Position numbers and translations under genes: made by a program
Shown here: positions 24,282-33,438 of the stretch, one piece after another
Position numbering within the stretch: position 1 is the stretch's first letter
How the letters are laid out: each line of letters opens with the position of its first letter
DNA from: RHLJ01 sp965222205
Lineage (GTDB): Bacteria; Bacteroidota; Rhodothermia; Balneolales; Balneolaceae
Direction: 5' to 3'
DNA length: 64,000 bases
NCBI GenBank assembly: GCA_965222205.1
Contig: OZ244932.1
Coordinates: 1,922,001-1,986,000, forward strand
Notes under the pieces: generated by a model
What the model saw: the letters and a program-made list of their open reading frames with translations, nothing else
What the model was told of the DNA's origin: nothing
Databases searched by the model: none

Positions 24282-26654
24282 TTGAATACACTCAATAAGT
24301 ACTTTCGGGTCTTAATCAGTTTTTTTGCACTCTCATTAATTTGTATCGAGAGCAACGCTCAGCCTGTAGTTCAAAGAGGAATTTTAGATCTCTCTAAATA
24401 CAACCTTGCTGATTCTGAGCCGGTAAAACTAAACGGAGAATGGCAGTTTTTTTGGAAAGATTTGATTGAACCGGGCACACCAATTCGTAAAATGCCCGAA
24501 TTAGTTCCATTTCCTCACCTCTGGAACAACGATCCCGAGCTAGGTTCTTTTGGGTACGCCACCTATAAGATGAAGATTATACTCCCTCAGGATTATCCCA
24601 ATCTTGCCCTTACAATTCCTGATATGTATTCGGCCTATCAGTTATTTATTAATGAAGATTTAATCGCCAGTAATGGAACTGTTGGCACTACCGAAGAAAA
24701 ATATACTCCGAAATGGCTCCCCAAGACTATCCCTCAGAACCAGTTTGAATCAAACGAAATAGATATAACACTTCATATTTCAAACTTTGATCACAGCAAA
24801 GGTGGAATACGTCTCCCCATTTTAATCGGCGAGGAAGAACAACTGCAAAGAACCCGTGAAATAGAGCTTGGTTATACTTTTATTCTTACTGGCAGCCTTA
24901 TAATGGGTGCATTGTTTTTTATAGGATTGTATTCTTTCGGTAAACATGAAAAAACGATTCTCTACTTTGCGCTTTTCTGCTTTGTGTACAGCTATCGTAT
25001 TGTTGGCACGGAATTATACCCTCTTCATTTTCTATTGCCAGACTTACCCTGGATTCTTACGATCAAGCTTGAGTATATCTCTTTGTATTTATCTGCAGCT
25101 CTTTTTGGGGTTTTTATCAAACATCTTTATCCGGAAGAGGTTTCCAAATATGTGATGAACGGCTTCAGTTATGTGCTTTTGGGGTTCAGTATTGCAGCTC
25201 TGTTGTTACCCCCATTCTATTTCACATACCTCATTAACTCTTTTTTCGTTCTACTCGCCACATATATACTTTACTCTTCGTATGCGCTCATAAAAGCCCG
25301 TATTAACAATCGTGTTGGTTCCAATTTTGCTGTTGCAAGTCTTGTAGTCGTTTTCATTGTATTTATCTGCGACTTGCTTGAATATTTTGTACTCGTGGAA
25401 GAAAACCTGTTTGTTAATTTCACAGGCTATATTGCGTTCTTTTTCCTTCAGTCTCTCACTCTTTCCAATCGTTTTTCTCACACATTGAATGTAGCCAAAG
25501 AACAAGCAGAAACTGCTTCGATAGCTAAAACACATTTCCTGTCTACCATGGGGCATGAACTACGTACTCCACTCAATGCTGTTATTGGATTCTCAGAATT
25601 ATTGCTCGACAGTAAATCAGAGAAAGAGAAAACACAGTTCGCGCGAACCATTAAACGGAGTGGTGAGAATCTGCTCAGTATCATCAATAATATTCTCGAT
25701 TTCACTAAAATCGAGTCTTCTGATGTTGAATTCGAATACACAGCTGTTCACATCCCTACTCTTCTTGCCGATACCATAAAAATGTTGGGATCTTTAGCCG
25801 ATCCTAAAAAAATAAAACTCAGCTTTAGATTCGATGATTCTCTCTCCAATTATATCGAAGTAGATGGAACCCGGCTTCGTCAAATCCTGATAAACCTTAT
25901 TGGAAACGCAATCAAGTTCACCGATGAAGGCGAAATATCGGTTCAGGTAACTACCACAGAATCTATCTCAGAAAAAGGACAAATACTTTTTATTGTTAAA
26001 GATACCGGAATCGGAATTCCGGAAGATAAGATGAGCCTGCTGTTCGATCGTTTCTCACAAATTGAAGCCGAAAGAAACCGAAGATACGGAGGAACAGGAC
26101 TTGGGCTCGCAATCAGTAAACGATTAATTGAGGGAATGGGTGGCCGAATCTGGGTTCAAAGTAAAGAAGGTTCCGGCACAACCTTTTATTTCACAATCAC
26201 ATCCAAGCCTGTGCCTGAATCTAAGGTGGATGAGCTCGATCAAAAGCTAAATTCCTCCGAACCTTTATTACCCAATAAAGATATTTCTATTCTAGTGGTA
26301 GAAGACAACCTCATAAATCAAAAAGTGATTCTTAAAGTTTTGGAACGCCTCGGCTTTGCTGCCGATATTGCGAACAATGGTTTTGAGGCAGTGGAAAAAG
26401 TTCAACAAAAGAGCTATGATTTGGTGTTTATGGATATGGAAATGCCTGAAATGGATGGGATAGAAGCTACCCGGAAGATCCGGGAACTGGGGGACTTAGC
26501 CTCTTCACCGATTATTATTGCAATGACCGCTAACGCAACTTCAGAAGATAGGAACCGCTGTTTCGAAGCCGGAATGCAGGATTTCATCTCAAAGCCCATC
26601 ACATTACACACCACTGAAACCGCACTTATAAAATGGTTCCCGATAAATGTATGA
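24282..26654 (+). CDS. 7TMR-DISM hybrid sensor histidine kinase (single receiver), first of a tandem pair
   Basis: Domain order: signal peptide ending near SNAQ, a periplasmic 7TMR-DISMED2-like jelly-roll domain (to about residue 190), seven membrane helices (about 200-400), HisKA with phospho-accepting His425 in MGHELRTPLNA, HATPase_c (N box NLIGNAIKFTDEGE, G boxes DTGIGIPEDKM and GGTGLGLAISK) and a C-terminal receiver with Asp718 in FMDMEMPEMDG. The longest frame opens at a TTG inside the T-run of the preceding terminator, so the TTG at 24282 is a better start (790 residues). A DNA-binding output is lacking. The paralogue follows after 30 bases. Confidence 0.9.
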   Translation: MNTLNKYFRVLISFFALSLICIESNAQPVVQRGILDLSKYNLADSEPVKLNGEWQFFWKDLIEPGTPIRKMPELVPFPHLWNNDPELGSFGYATYKMKIILPQDYPNLALTIPDMYSAYQLFINEDLIASNGTVGTTEEKYTPKWLPKTIPQNQFESNEIDITLHISNFDHSKGGIRLPILIGEEEQLQRTREIELGYTFILTGSLIMGALFFIGLYSFGKHEKTILYFALFCFVYSYRIVGTELYPLHFLLPDLPWILTIKLEYISLYLSAALFGVFIKHLYPEEVSKYVMNGFSYVLLGFSIAALLLPPFYFTYLINSFFVLLATYILYSSYALIKARINNRVGSNFAVASLVVVFIVFICDLLEYFVLVEENLFVNFTGYIAFFFLQSLTLSNRFSHTLNVAKEQAETASIAKTHFLSTMGHELRTPLNAVIGFSELLLDSKSEKEKTQFARTIKRSGENLLSIINNILDFTKIESSDVEFEYTAVHIPTLLADTIKMLGSLADPKKIKLSFRFDDSLSNYIEVDGTRLRQILINLIGNAIKFTDEGEISVQVTTTESISEKGQILFIVKDTGIGIPEDKMSLLFDRFSQIEAERNRRYGGTGLGLAISKRLIEGMGGRIWVQSKEGSGTTFYFTITSKPVPESKVDELDQKLNSSEPLLPNKDISILVVEDNLINQKVILKVLERLGFAADIANNGFEAVEKVQQKSYDLVFMDMEMPEMDGIEATRKIRELGDLASSPIIIAMTANATSEDRNRCFEAGMQDFISKPITLHTTETALIKWFPINV

Positions 26655-26684
26655 TTTGATTAGCTTGTCGGTTATTATCGTGGT

Positions 26685-29474
26685 TTGGTCAGTTTAAAAA
26701 ATATAATATCGTTTAAGCAACTTCTTGAGTTCGCATGTATCCTTTTTGTGATGTCGGCTTCTATTCAAACTACAGCCTATGCACAAATCGAGGTACAGAA
26801 TGGGACTATAGATTTACGTGCCCATAATTTTGAGGAAAGTGAAGTAGTTCCATTGAGTGGCGAATGGACTTTTTACTGGGATCTACTTTTAACTCCGGAT
26901 GAAACAGACGCTGATCAAAGCTTCCATTTTCATCCATTTACCAAACTCTGGAACGCTGTTGACTCGCTCGATTCCAAAGGCGTAGCTACATACCGTGCAG
27001 AGATATATCTCCCGGATAACTATCCTCCACTGGCACTAGAAATACCGGATTTCTACTCTTCATACCTACTTTTTCTTAATGGGGAGGAAATATCAAGAAA
27101 TGGAACTCCCGCCTATACCAGAGAAGCTTACACTCCATACTGGCTCCCCAGAACTGTAGCGCTGGGCGAAATTCAATCCGATACGTTGGAATTGGTACTT
27201 CAGGTGGCAAATTTCGATCATCAAAAAGGTGGAGCGTATCTGCCTTTAAAAATCGGGAAAGCAGAAACACTCTTTGATGCAAGATATATCGAGTATGGTT
27301 ACTCCTTTGTGTTAACTGGCGCGTTACTAATGGGAGGCTTGTTTTTCTTTGGGTTATACCTGTTTGGACGCCATGAAAATGCCATTCTGTTCTTCTCGCT
27401 CTTTTGCATTGTTTATAGCTATCGGATTATTGGATTTGGCTCCTACCCTCTCCATTTTTTGATTCAGGAGATACCCTGGATCGCCACACTGAAACTGGAA
27501 TACATTACTCTTTTTCTATCAGGATATCTCTTTGGCATTTATACTCTGAATCTTTACCCCAAAGAAACTTCAAAGAACCTGATCTACTTTTTCTCCGGAG
27601 TATCTCTTCTCTTTTTAGGGATTTCTTTGGTTTTATCACCCACAATTTTCACGCACTTGATAACACCTTACTTTGTTGTTCTGATCGCCTACATCCTCTA
27701 TGCGTTTTATGTGTATACGAAAGCAGCTATAAATAAAAGTATTGGAGCTGGTTTTGCACTCGCAAGTACCGGAATTGTTTTTATTGTTTTCCTCTTCCAA
27801 ATAATGGTGTATTTCGGATTCTTTGAGGAAATGCTGCTGCTTAATTTTGTTGGATATTTAAGTTTCTTCTTCTTTCAATCGTTAATTCTTTCTTTCCGCT
27901 TTGCCGAATCATTGAAAGTAGCGAAGATCCAGGCTGAAGAATCCTCCCGGGCTAAATCACAGTTTCTTTCTACCATGAGTCATGAGATTAGAACTCCTCT
28001 GAATGCAGTAATTGGTTTATCAGGGTTGCTTTCAGATAGTGAATTGAACGAAAAACAGAAAGAATTTTCCCGAACTATTAAAACAAGTGGCGAAAGTTTA
28101 TTAAGTATCATCAATAATATTCTGGATTACTCCAAGATTGAATCCGGTAAACTCGAGCTTGAAGAGAGCGAATTCAACCTGAAAGAAGTAATTGAGAACG
28201 TTGTTGATCTCACTTTCTCAACTAACTCTAACAAAGAGCTTGAATTAATTTACCAGCTTGAAAATAATGTCCCCGAATACATTGTGGGAGATTCCACCCG
28301 ACTGCAACAAATTCTGATCAACCTTACTTCCAATGCCCTTAAATTTACCGAGGCAGGCGAAGTTCTGATCAAAGTAGGAGTATCAGGAAAAAAATCTGAT
28401 CAAATCACTCTTGAATTTAAAGTAAGTGATACCGGCATTGGTATTCCGGACGACCGGATGAGTCGGTTATTTCAGAGTTTCACTCAGGTAGATGCAAGTT
28501 CAACCCGGAAATATGGAGGAACCGGTCTTGGACTGGTCATCAGCAAACGACTAATTGAATTTATGGGCGGTAACATTTCAGTTGATAGCGTGCCGAATGA
28601 AGGAAGTACCTTTACCTTTACTATTCAAGTATTAGCCAGTAAAAGTAAACATTCTACGCCTCCCTATAAAACGCTTAAAGGAAAACATCTTTTTATCCTT
28701 GACGATAATACAACGAATCTTTCCATCCTAAAAGAACAGCTGGAAAAAGCTAAAATGAAGGTCACCACATTCAATGATTCTTCCGACTTCCTTCAAAAAA
28801 TGGAACAGTTGTCAACCTACGACTTTGGAATACTGGATATGCAGATGCCAGAGTTTGATGGTATTGAGGTTGCGGAGAGAATCAGGACTCAATGGGACAA
28901 ACAAAATTTTCCGCTGGTACTTTTAAGTTCAATCCACGAATTAGAGAATGATGAACAAAGAACTATGTTTAACCTGTATTTAACCAAACCTGTAAAGCAG
29001 ACTAAATTGCTTAGAAATCTGGAACGCATGTTCCAAAAGAAAGAGAATGGCAACATCGAAAAGACTTCAGAAAATAAGAACAAGGGACTTTTTGAGAAAG
29101 ATTTGTCCATTCTTTTGGTTGAGGATAACGTGATAAATCAGAAAGTAGCTACTAAGATCCTTGAAAAAATAGGTCTTGATGCAGATATAGCAAATGACGG
29201 CGAACTTGCTCTGGAAATGGTTAAAAACAAAGTGTACGATCTTGTTTTTATGGACATGGAAATGCCTGTAATGGATGGACTCGACTCTACGAGAGCGATT
29301 CATTCTGCTTCAGATGAATTGCCAGCTATTCCTACCATTATTGCTATGACAGCTAATGCCTTACCGGGAGATAAAGAACGCTGCCTGGAAGCGGGCATGG
29401 ATGATTTCATTTCTAAACCAATTACTGTTGAATCAGTCCGAACTATTCTTAAAAAATGGTTTACAGATTTTTAA
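26685..29474 (+). CDS. 7TMR-DISM hybrid sensor histidine kinase with two receivers, second of the tandem pair
   Basis: A 929-residue paralogue of the preceding kinase, close throughout the sensor, membrane and kinase regions (for example both have GxxDL before the jelly roll, YRIxGxxxYPLHF in the membrane block and INNILDxxKIES after the H box). His433 in MSHEIRTPLNA is the phosphorylation site. It carries two receivers: one with Asp718 (GILDMQMPEFDG) and one with Asp857 (FMDMEMPVMDG). The start is a TTG at 26685 followed by a good signal peptide ending in AYAQ. With a 30-base gap from the first kinase the two probably form one transcript. Confidence 0.9.
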   Translation: MVSLKNIISFKQLLEFACILFVMSASIQTTAYAQIEVQNGTIDLRAHNFEESEVVPLSGEWTFYWDLLLTPDETDADQSFHFHPFTKLWNAVDSLDSKGVATYRAEIYLPDNYPPLALEIPDFYSSYLLFLNGEEISRNGTPAYTREAYTPYWLPRTVALGEIQSDTLELVLQVANFDHQKGGAYLPLKIGKAETLFDARYIEYGYSFVLTGALLMGGLFFFGLYLFGRHENAILFFSLFCIVYSYRIIGFGSYPLHFLIQEIPWIATLKLEYITLFLSGYLFGIYTLNLYPKETSKNLIYFFSGVSLLFLGISLVLSPTIFTHLITPYFVVLIAYILYAFYVYTKAAINKSIGAGFALASTGIVFIVFLFQIMVYFGFFEEMLLLNFVGYLSFFFFQSLILSFRFAESLKVAKIQAEESSRAKSQFLSTMSHEIRTPLNAVIGLSGLLSDSELNEKQKEFSRTIKTSGESLLSIINNILDYSKIESGKLELEESEFNLKEVIENVVDLTFSTNSNKELELIYQLENNVPEYIVGDSTRLQQILINLTSNALKFTEAGEVLIKVGVSGKKSDQITLEFKVSDTGIGIPDDRMSRLFQSFTQVDASSTRKYGGTGLGLVISKRLIEFMGGNISVDSVPNEGSTFTFTIQVLASKSKHSTPPYKTLKGKHLFILDDNTTNLSILKEQLEKAKMKVTTFNDSSDFLQKMEQLSTYDFGILDMQMPEFDGIEVAERIRTQWDKQNFPLVLLSSIHELENDEQRTMFNLYLTKPVKQTKLLRNLERMFQKKENGNIEKTSENKNKGLFEKDLSILLVEDNVINQKVATKILEKIGLDADIANDGELALEMVKNKVYDLVFMDMEMPVMDGLDSTRAIHSASDELPAIPTIIAMTANALPGDKERCLEAGMDDFISKPITVESVRTILKKWFTDF

Positions 29475-29559
29475 CACCCGCTTACAATCGTTTACTTCAA
29501 TTGGTTATTTAGATAAGTATTTTTCTTTTCAAAATTAATTCAGAACACTAACTCACATC

Positions 29560-30861
29560 ATGCGCTCTTCCCGAAAACTAAATCACTTGTTGGTGATAAT
29601 TCTTTCTTTTGGCTTCCTGCAAAGTCACTGTACTACACCTTACGAACCTACCGAAGAAAGCGTATCAGAAATTCTGAAAACACTCAGTTCTGATGAGATG
29701 AGAGGTCGGCAGGCACTTACTCCCGATGTGAAAAAAGCCGAGGATTTCATAGCTGAAAAATTCGACCAAGCCGGGTTGAGCACATTTCCCGGGCTAAGTG
29801 ATTTTAAGCAGGCTTTTTCTTTAACAGAAGTTTCGATTAGTAATGCTGCTCTAAGTATTAATGGAAGTAAAATCTCTGAGTCTGATTATTTTGCACTTTT
29901 AAATGGTGAGAATATTGATTGGGATGAAGAATCAATCGAAACTTCTGTGATTTCTTCAGGAGATAACTTCAGACAAAAATTTCAGGAATACTCATCCTCT
30001 GATCAAAACTATCTGGTTTTCGTTGATCCTTCTTTTTCAGATATTTTTGGCCGTTATCAGACATATTTTTCACGCCCTAACCGTATTATTGAGGGCGAAG
30101 AAAATGCCAACACCGTATTTGTAATTGCTAATCCCGCTTCTTCGTTCTCGGTTCAGATAACTCCGGAAATTGATCGAAAAGAATTGGCGAATGTTGTTGG
30201 AGTAATTGAAGGGAAAAGAAAAGATGAGTTTGTACTTTTCTCTGCTCATCACGATCACATTGGTATTCGAACTCCGGTTGAGGGAGATTCAATCGCTAAC
30301 GGAGCTAATGATAATGCTTCCGGTGTTACTGCTGTTATCGAATTGGCAAAATACTTTACAAGCTTAGGGACACCGGAAAGAACGCTTCTGTTTGTGACCT
30401 TTACTGCAGAAGAAATGGGAGGCTATGGATCTACCTACTTCTCAAAGCAACTGAATCCGGATGAAATAGTTGCAATGTTCAATATTGAGATGATTGGAAA
30501 ACCGGCAGTGTCAGGACCAAATACAGCATGGATCACCGGATACGAGCGATCAAATTTCGGGGAATTACTTTCTAAAAGTGCAGAAGGAACTATTTATGAG
30601 TTTTACCCGGATCCTTATCCCCAGCAAAATCTATTCTATCGTTCAGATAATGCAACGCTTGCACGGCTTGGAGTTCCTGCCCATACCATCAGCACTACCC
30701 CAATTGATGTAGATAAAGACTATCACGAGGTTAGTGATCATTTTGAGACCATAAACATCCCTCATCTCACCAATACGATCAAAGCGATTGCAAAAGCAGG
30801 GCATGGTATCGTTTCGGGTAGGGACACCCCTACGCGCGTAGATACAGAGTTAGTAGATTAA
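29560..30861 (+). CDS. M28 family zinc metallopeptidase, lipoprotein
   Basis: A 433-residue exported aminopeptidase-like enzyme. The leader ends in FLQSHC, a plausible lipobox, and DEMRGRQALTPDVKKAEDFIA (about 45-65) is typical of this class. The two-zinc site is complete in motif form: His230 and Asp232 (SAHHDHIG), Asp251 (NDNASGV), Glu284/Glu285 (AEEMG), a FNIEMIG segment and the late YHEVSDHFE histidine. It lies 85 bases after the kinases. Its stop overlaps the stop of the convergent metZ gene by four bases. Confidence 0.9.
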   Translation: MRSSRKLNHLLVIILSFGFLQSHCTTPYEPTEESVSEILKTLSSDEMRGRQALTPDVKKAEDFIAEKFDQAGLSTFPGLSDFKQAFSLTEVSISNAALSINGSKISESDYFALLNGENIDWDEESIETSVISSGDNFRQKFQEYSSSDQNYLVFVDPSFSDIFGRYQTYFSRPNRIIEGEENANTVFVIANPASSFSVQITPEIDRKELANVVGVIEGKRKDEFVLFSAHHDHIGIRTPVEGDSIANGANDNASGVTAVIELAKYFTSLGTPERTLLFVTFTAEEMGGYGSTYFSKQLNPDEIVAMFNIEMIGKPAVSGPNTAWITGYERSNFGELLSKSAEGTIYEFYPDPYPQQNLFYRSDNATLARLGVPAHTISTTPIDVDKDYHEVSDHFETINIPHLTNTIKAIAKAGHGIVSGRDTPTRVDTELVD

Positions 30862-32042
30862 TTTGGAGCTTTCATCAAAGCCTGATCAATATCTTCAATT
30901 ATGTCTTTGACGTTTTCCAGACCCGTTGAGATTCGTACCAATCCAGGTGAGATTCCCACCGTTTCCCGTTCTTCCTCTGATAGCTTTGAATGAGTAGTTG
31001 ATGCCGGATGAGTGGCAATGCTGCGCGTATCTCCAAGATTTGCAGAAAGAGACAGCATCTTCAATGCATCTAGGAATGTTCTTCCCTGTTCTAACCCCCC
31101 TTTTACTTCAAATGTGACAATTCCTCCTCCTTGTCTCATCTGTTTCTTAGCCAGTTCATTCTGAGGATGGGATTTCAGGTACGGATATTTTACCAGTTTC
31201 ACCTGATCGTGATCACTTAAAAACGTTGCTAATTCAAGCGCGTTCGAACAATGTCTATCCATTCTTACCGCCAGAGTTTCCAGACTTTTTGAAAGTACCC
31301 AGCCATTGAAGGGCGACATGGCAGGTCCGGTATGTCTGCTTATAAACATCACTTCCTCGATGAGTTCGTTTCTTCCCAGAATTGCACCACCCATCATTCT
31401 TCCCTGCCCGTCAATGAATTTGGTTGCCGAATGAGTCACAATATCAGCGCCCCAGTTAATAGGGTTCTGCAGGTACGGCGTAGCAAAGCAATTGTCTACA
31501 TTCACCAGAATATTATGCGCTTTGGCAATAGCGGAAATCTTTTCGATATCAATTAAATCAAGCGCCGGATTTGATGGCGTTTCGAAAAAGAACATTTTTG
31601 TTTTTGGCGTGATGGCTTTTTCCCACCCTTCGGTATCATGTATATCCACATAGCTGTGTGTGATACCCCACCGTGGGAGTAATTGAGTTAAAATCTGATG
31701 AGTTGAACCAAATACCGACCGGCACGCGACAATATGATCTCCCTGATTTAAAAAAGAAGCAATGCTTACAAACATAGCTGCCATTCCGGAAGCTGTGGAA
31801 ATACCTGCTTCAGCCCCTTCCAGCAGACAAAGCTTATCAACGAATTCGTCATTATTGGGATTCGAATATCGTGAGTATACATTTCCTTCGGTTTCTTTGG
31901 CGAATAAAGCTCTCGCATGCTCAGCATCTTCAAACATATAACTTGAAGTTGCAAAAATTGGCACTGAGTGCTCTCTTTGTTGGGTTCGCTCTATTTGATG
32001 CCGGATAGCTTTGGTTTCAAACTCTTTGTTCTTCATGTCCAT
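30858..32042 (-). CDS. metZ: O-succinylhomoserine sulfhydrylase-like trans-sulfuration enzyme
   Basis: A 394-residue PLP enzyme of the Cys/Met metabolism family, forming homocysteine (or cystathionine) from an activated homoserine. The PLP lysine is Lys208 in SATKFIDGQGR; other signatures are YSRYSNPNND, EGAEAGISTASGMAA, ETPSNPALDL, and HTGPAMSPFNGW, which favour MetZ over cystathionine gamma-lyase. A second ATG, two codons in, is an equally good start. Its 5' end overlaps the osmC-like gene by 26 bases, so the pair is co-transcribed. Confidence 0.88.
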   Translation of the reverse strand: MDMKNKEFETKAIRHQIERTQQREHSVPIFATSSYMFEDAEHARALFAKETEGNVYSRYSNPNNDEFVDKLCLLEGAEAGISTASGMAAMFVSIASFLNQGDHIVACRSVFGSTHQILTQLLPRWGITHSYVDIHDTEGWEKAITPKTKMFFFETPSNPALDLIDIEKISAIAKAHNILVNVDNCFATPYLQNPINWGADIVTHSATKFIDGQGRMMGGAILGRNELIEEVMFISRHTGPAMSPFNGWVLSKSLETLAVRMDRHCSNALELATFLSDHDQVKLVKYPYLKSHPQNELAKKQMRQGGGIVTFEVKGGLEQGRTFLDALKMLSLSANLGDTRSIATHPASTTHSKLSEEERETVGISPGLVRISTGLENVKDIIEDIDQALMKAPN

Positions 32043-32451
32043 TTAAAATAAATGAGGAGGTAATATTTGCAGTTTTTTCAAGCGTTTTAGTAACCGAACA
32101 ATAAGTACCCATCGAAAGCTCAATGGCTCTTTTAACTTTCTTTTCATCGATCGGTCCCTGAAATTCGAACCGTACATGGATATCTGTAAATAAGGAAGGG
32201 ATAGCATCGGGTTCTCTTTCCCCATCAACATAAACGGAATAACTATCGATGACCTGCTTCTGTTTTTGGAGAATGGAAAGTACATCCATAGAAGCACATG
32301 ATCCCAGAGCAACCAACAGCATTTGCATGGGACGAAAGCCCAGGTTTTCGCCACCAATCTTTTCCGAGCCATCTAGTTGAACTTCATGTCCATCTTCATT
32401 CTGTGCTTTCAGATGAACGGCATCATTCTGATGATGTAACTGAATCTGCAT
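32017..32451 (-). CDS. OsmC-family protein
   Basis: A 144-residue cytosolic protein of the OsmC/Ohr superfamily, some of which reduce organic hydroperoxides by a pair of cysteines. Here the expected cysteines are seen in ALGSCASMDVLSIL and in MGTYCSVTKTL, within the correct framework GFRPMQMLLVALGSC. An upstream start at 32484 would add 11 basic residues with no family support; ATG at 32451 (MQIQLHHQND) is preferred. It precedes and overlaps metZ, an arrangement that suggests coupling of thiol stress and sulfur assimilation. Confidence 0.85.
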   Translation of the reverse strand: MQIQLHHQNDAVHLKAQNEDGHEVQLDGSEKIGGENLGFRPMQMLLVALGSCASMDVLSILQKQKQVIDSYSVYVDGEREPDAIPSLFTDIHVRFEFQGPIDEKKVKRAIELSMGTYCSVTKTLEKTANITSSFILNGHEEQRV

Positions 32452-32556
32452 ACTTCTTCGTTTGAGTGAGCCGGGAATATACATGTATTGCAGAAGGAAT
32501 TTTAATTCTGATGACTTTTGTTAAATTGAGCAATCATTTAATTACATCTTCGCATT

Positions 32557-33357
32557 ATGAAACTCCTACTTATCTCCCTGGTACTTTTAAACACACAAAC
32601 TTTTGCACAGGATTATGCCATTCAACAATTAGAAAATTCGCCCCGCCATCACGAATGGGTTGAAATTGAATCGAATGGGCGTACGCTCCATACTTTTGTT
32701 GCTTACCCGGAAGTTTCCGAAAATGCTACAGTAGTTATAGTAATCCATGAAAACCGTGGACTAAACGATTGGGCGCGTAGCTTCGCTGATCAGCTTGCAG
32801 GGAAAGGGTTCATCGCTGTAGCGCCAGACTTAATATCAAATACCGTGGACGGTTTTGAAAAGACCTCAGATTTCCCCACCTCTGATGAAGCTCGTTCAGC
32901 GATTTACGGACTCGATCCTGATTTTGTAACCGAAGATTTAAAACACATCCTTTCTTATGCTCATGATATTGATGCCGGAAATGGAAAAGTAGCTGTAGCC
33001 GGTTTCTGCTGGGGTGGTTCTCAAACCTTCCGCTTTGCAACCAATGCGGGCGATGGAATTGAAGCAGCACTCGTGTTTTATGGAACCGGGCCACAGGAAG
33101 AAACTTCCTATGAACCCATTGAAGTTCCTGTTTATGGATTTTATGGAGGGAATGATAACCGTGTGAATGCTACTATCGAATTTTCTGAAACAGCAATGGC
33201 TAAGTTCGAAAATCCTTATCACTATGAAATTTATGAAGGAGCGGGACACGCGTTTATGAGAAGTGGAGACAATCCTGAGCTGGAAGTTGACCATCCAAAC
33301 AAAATGGCCAGAGATAAATCATGGGACAGGTTGGTTGAGGTTTTGGAGAACCTTTAA
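32557..33357 (+). CDS. Exported dienelactone hydrolase family protein
   Basis: A 266-residue alpha/beta hydrolase with a signal peptide (cleavage about 18, TFAQ). The dienelactone-hydrolase triad with nucleophilic cysteine is intact: Cys151 in GFCWGG, Asp200 in GGNDNRV and His231 in GAGHAF; the HENRGL segment near residue 67 carries the conserved Glu. Because it is exported, its natural substrate is more likely a cell-envelope or environmental ester than a catabolic dienelactone. It diverges from the osmC-metZ pair. Confidence 0.9.
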   Translation: MKLLLISLVLLNTQTFAQDYAIQQLENSPRHHEWVEIESNGRTLHTFVAYPEVSENATVVIVIHENRGLNDWARSFADQLAGKGFIAVAPDLISNTVDGFEKTSDFPTSDEARSAIYGLDPDFVTEDLKHILSYAHDIDAGNGKVAVAGFCWGGSQTFRFATNAGDGIEAALVFYGTGPQEETSYEPIEVPVYGFYGGNDNRVNATIEFSETAMAKFENPYHYEIYEGAGHAFMRSGDNPELEVDHPNKMARDKSWDRLVEVLENL

Positions 33358-33438
33358 TTCTGGTTTCCGTGAGAAATTTTATCAATAGTAAATAAGGAAG
33401 CCGTTTTTTATGTTCCATCGCTTTTTAAACAACCACAA

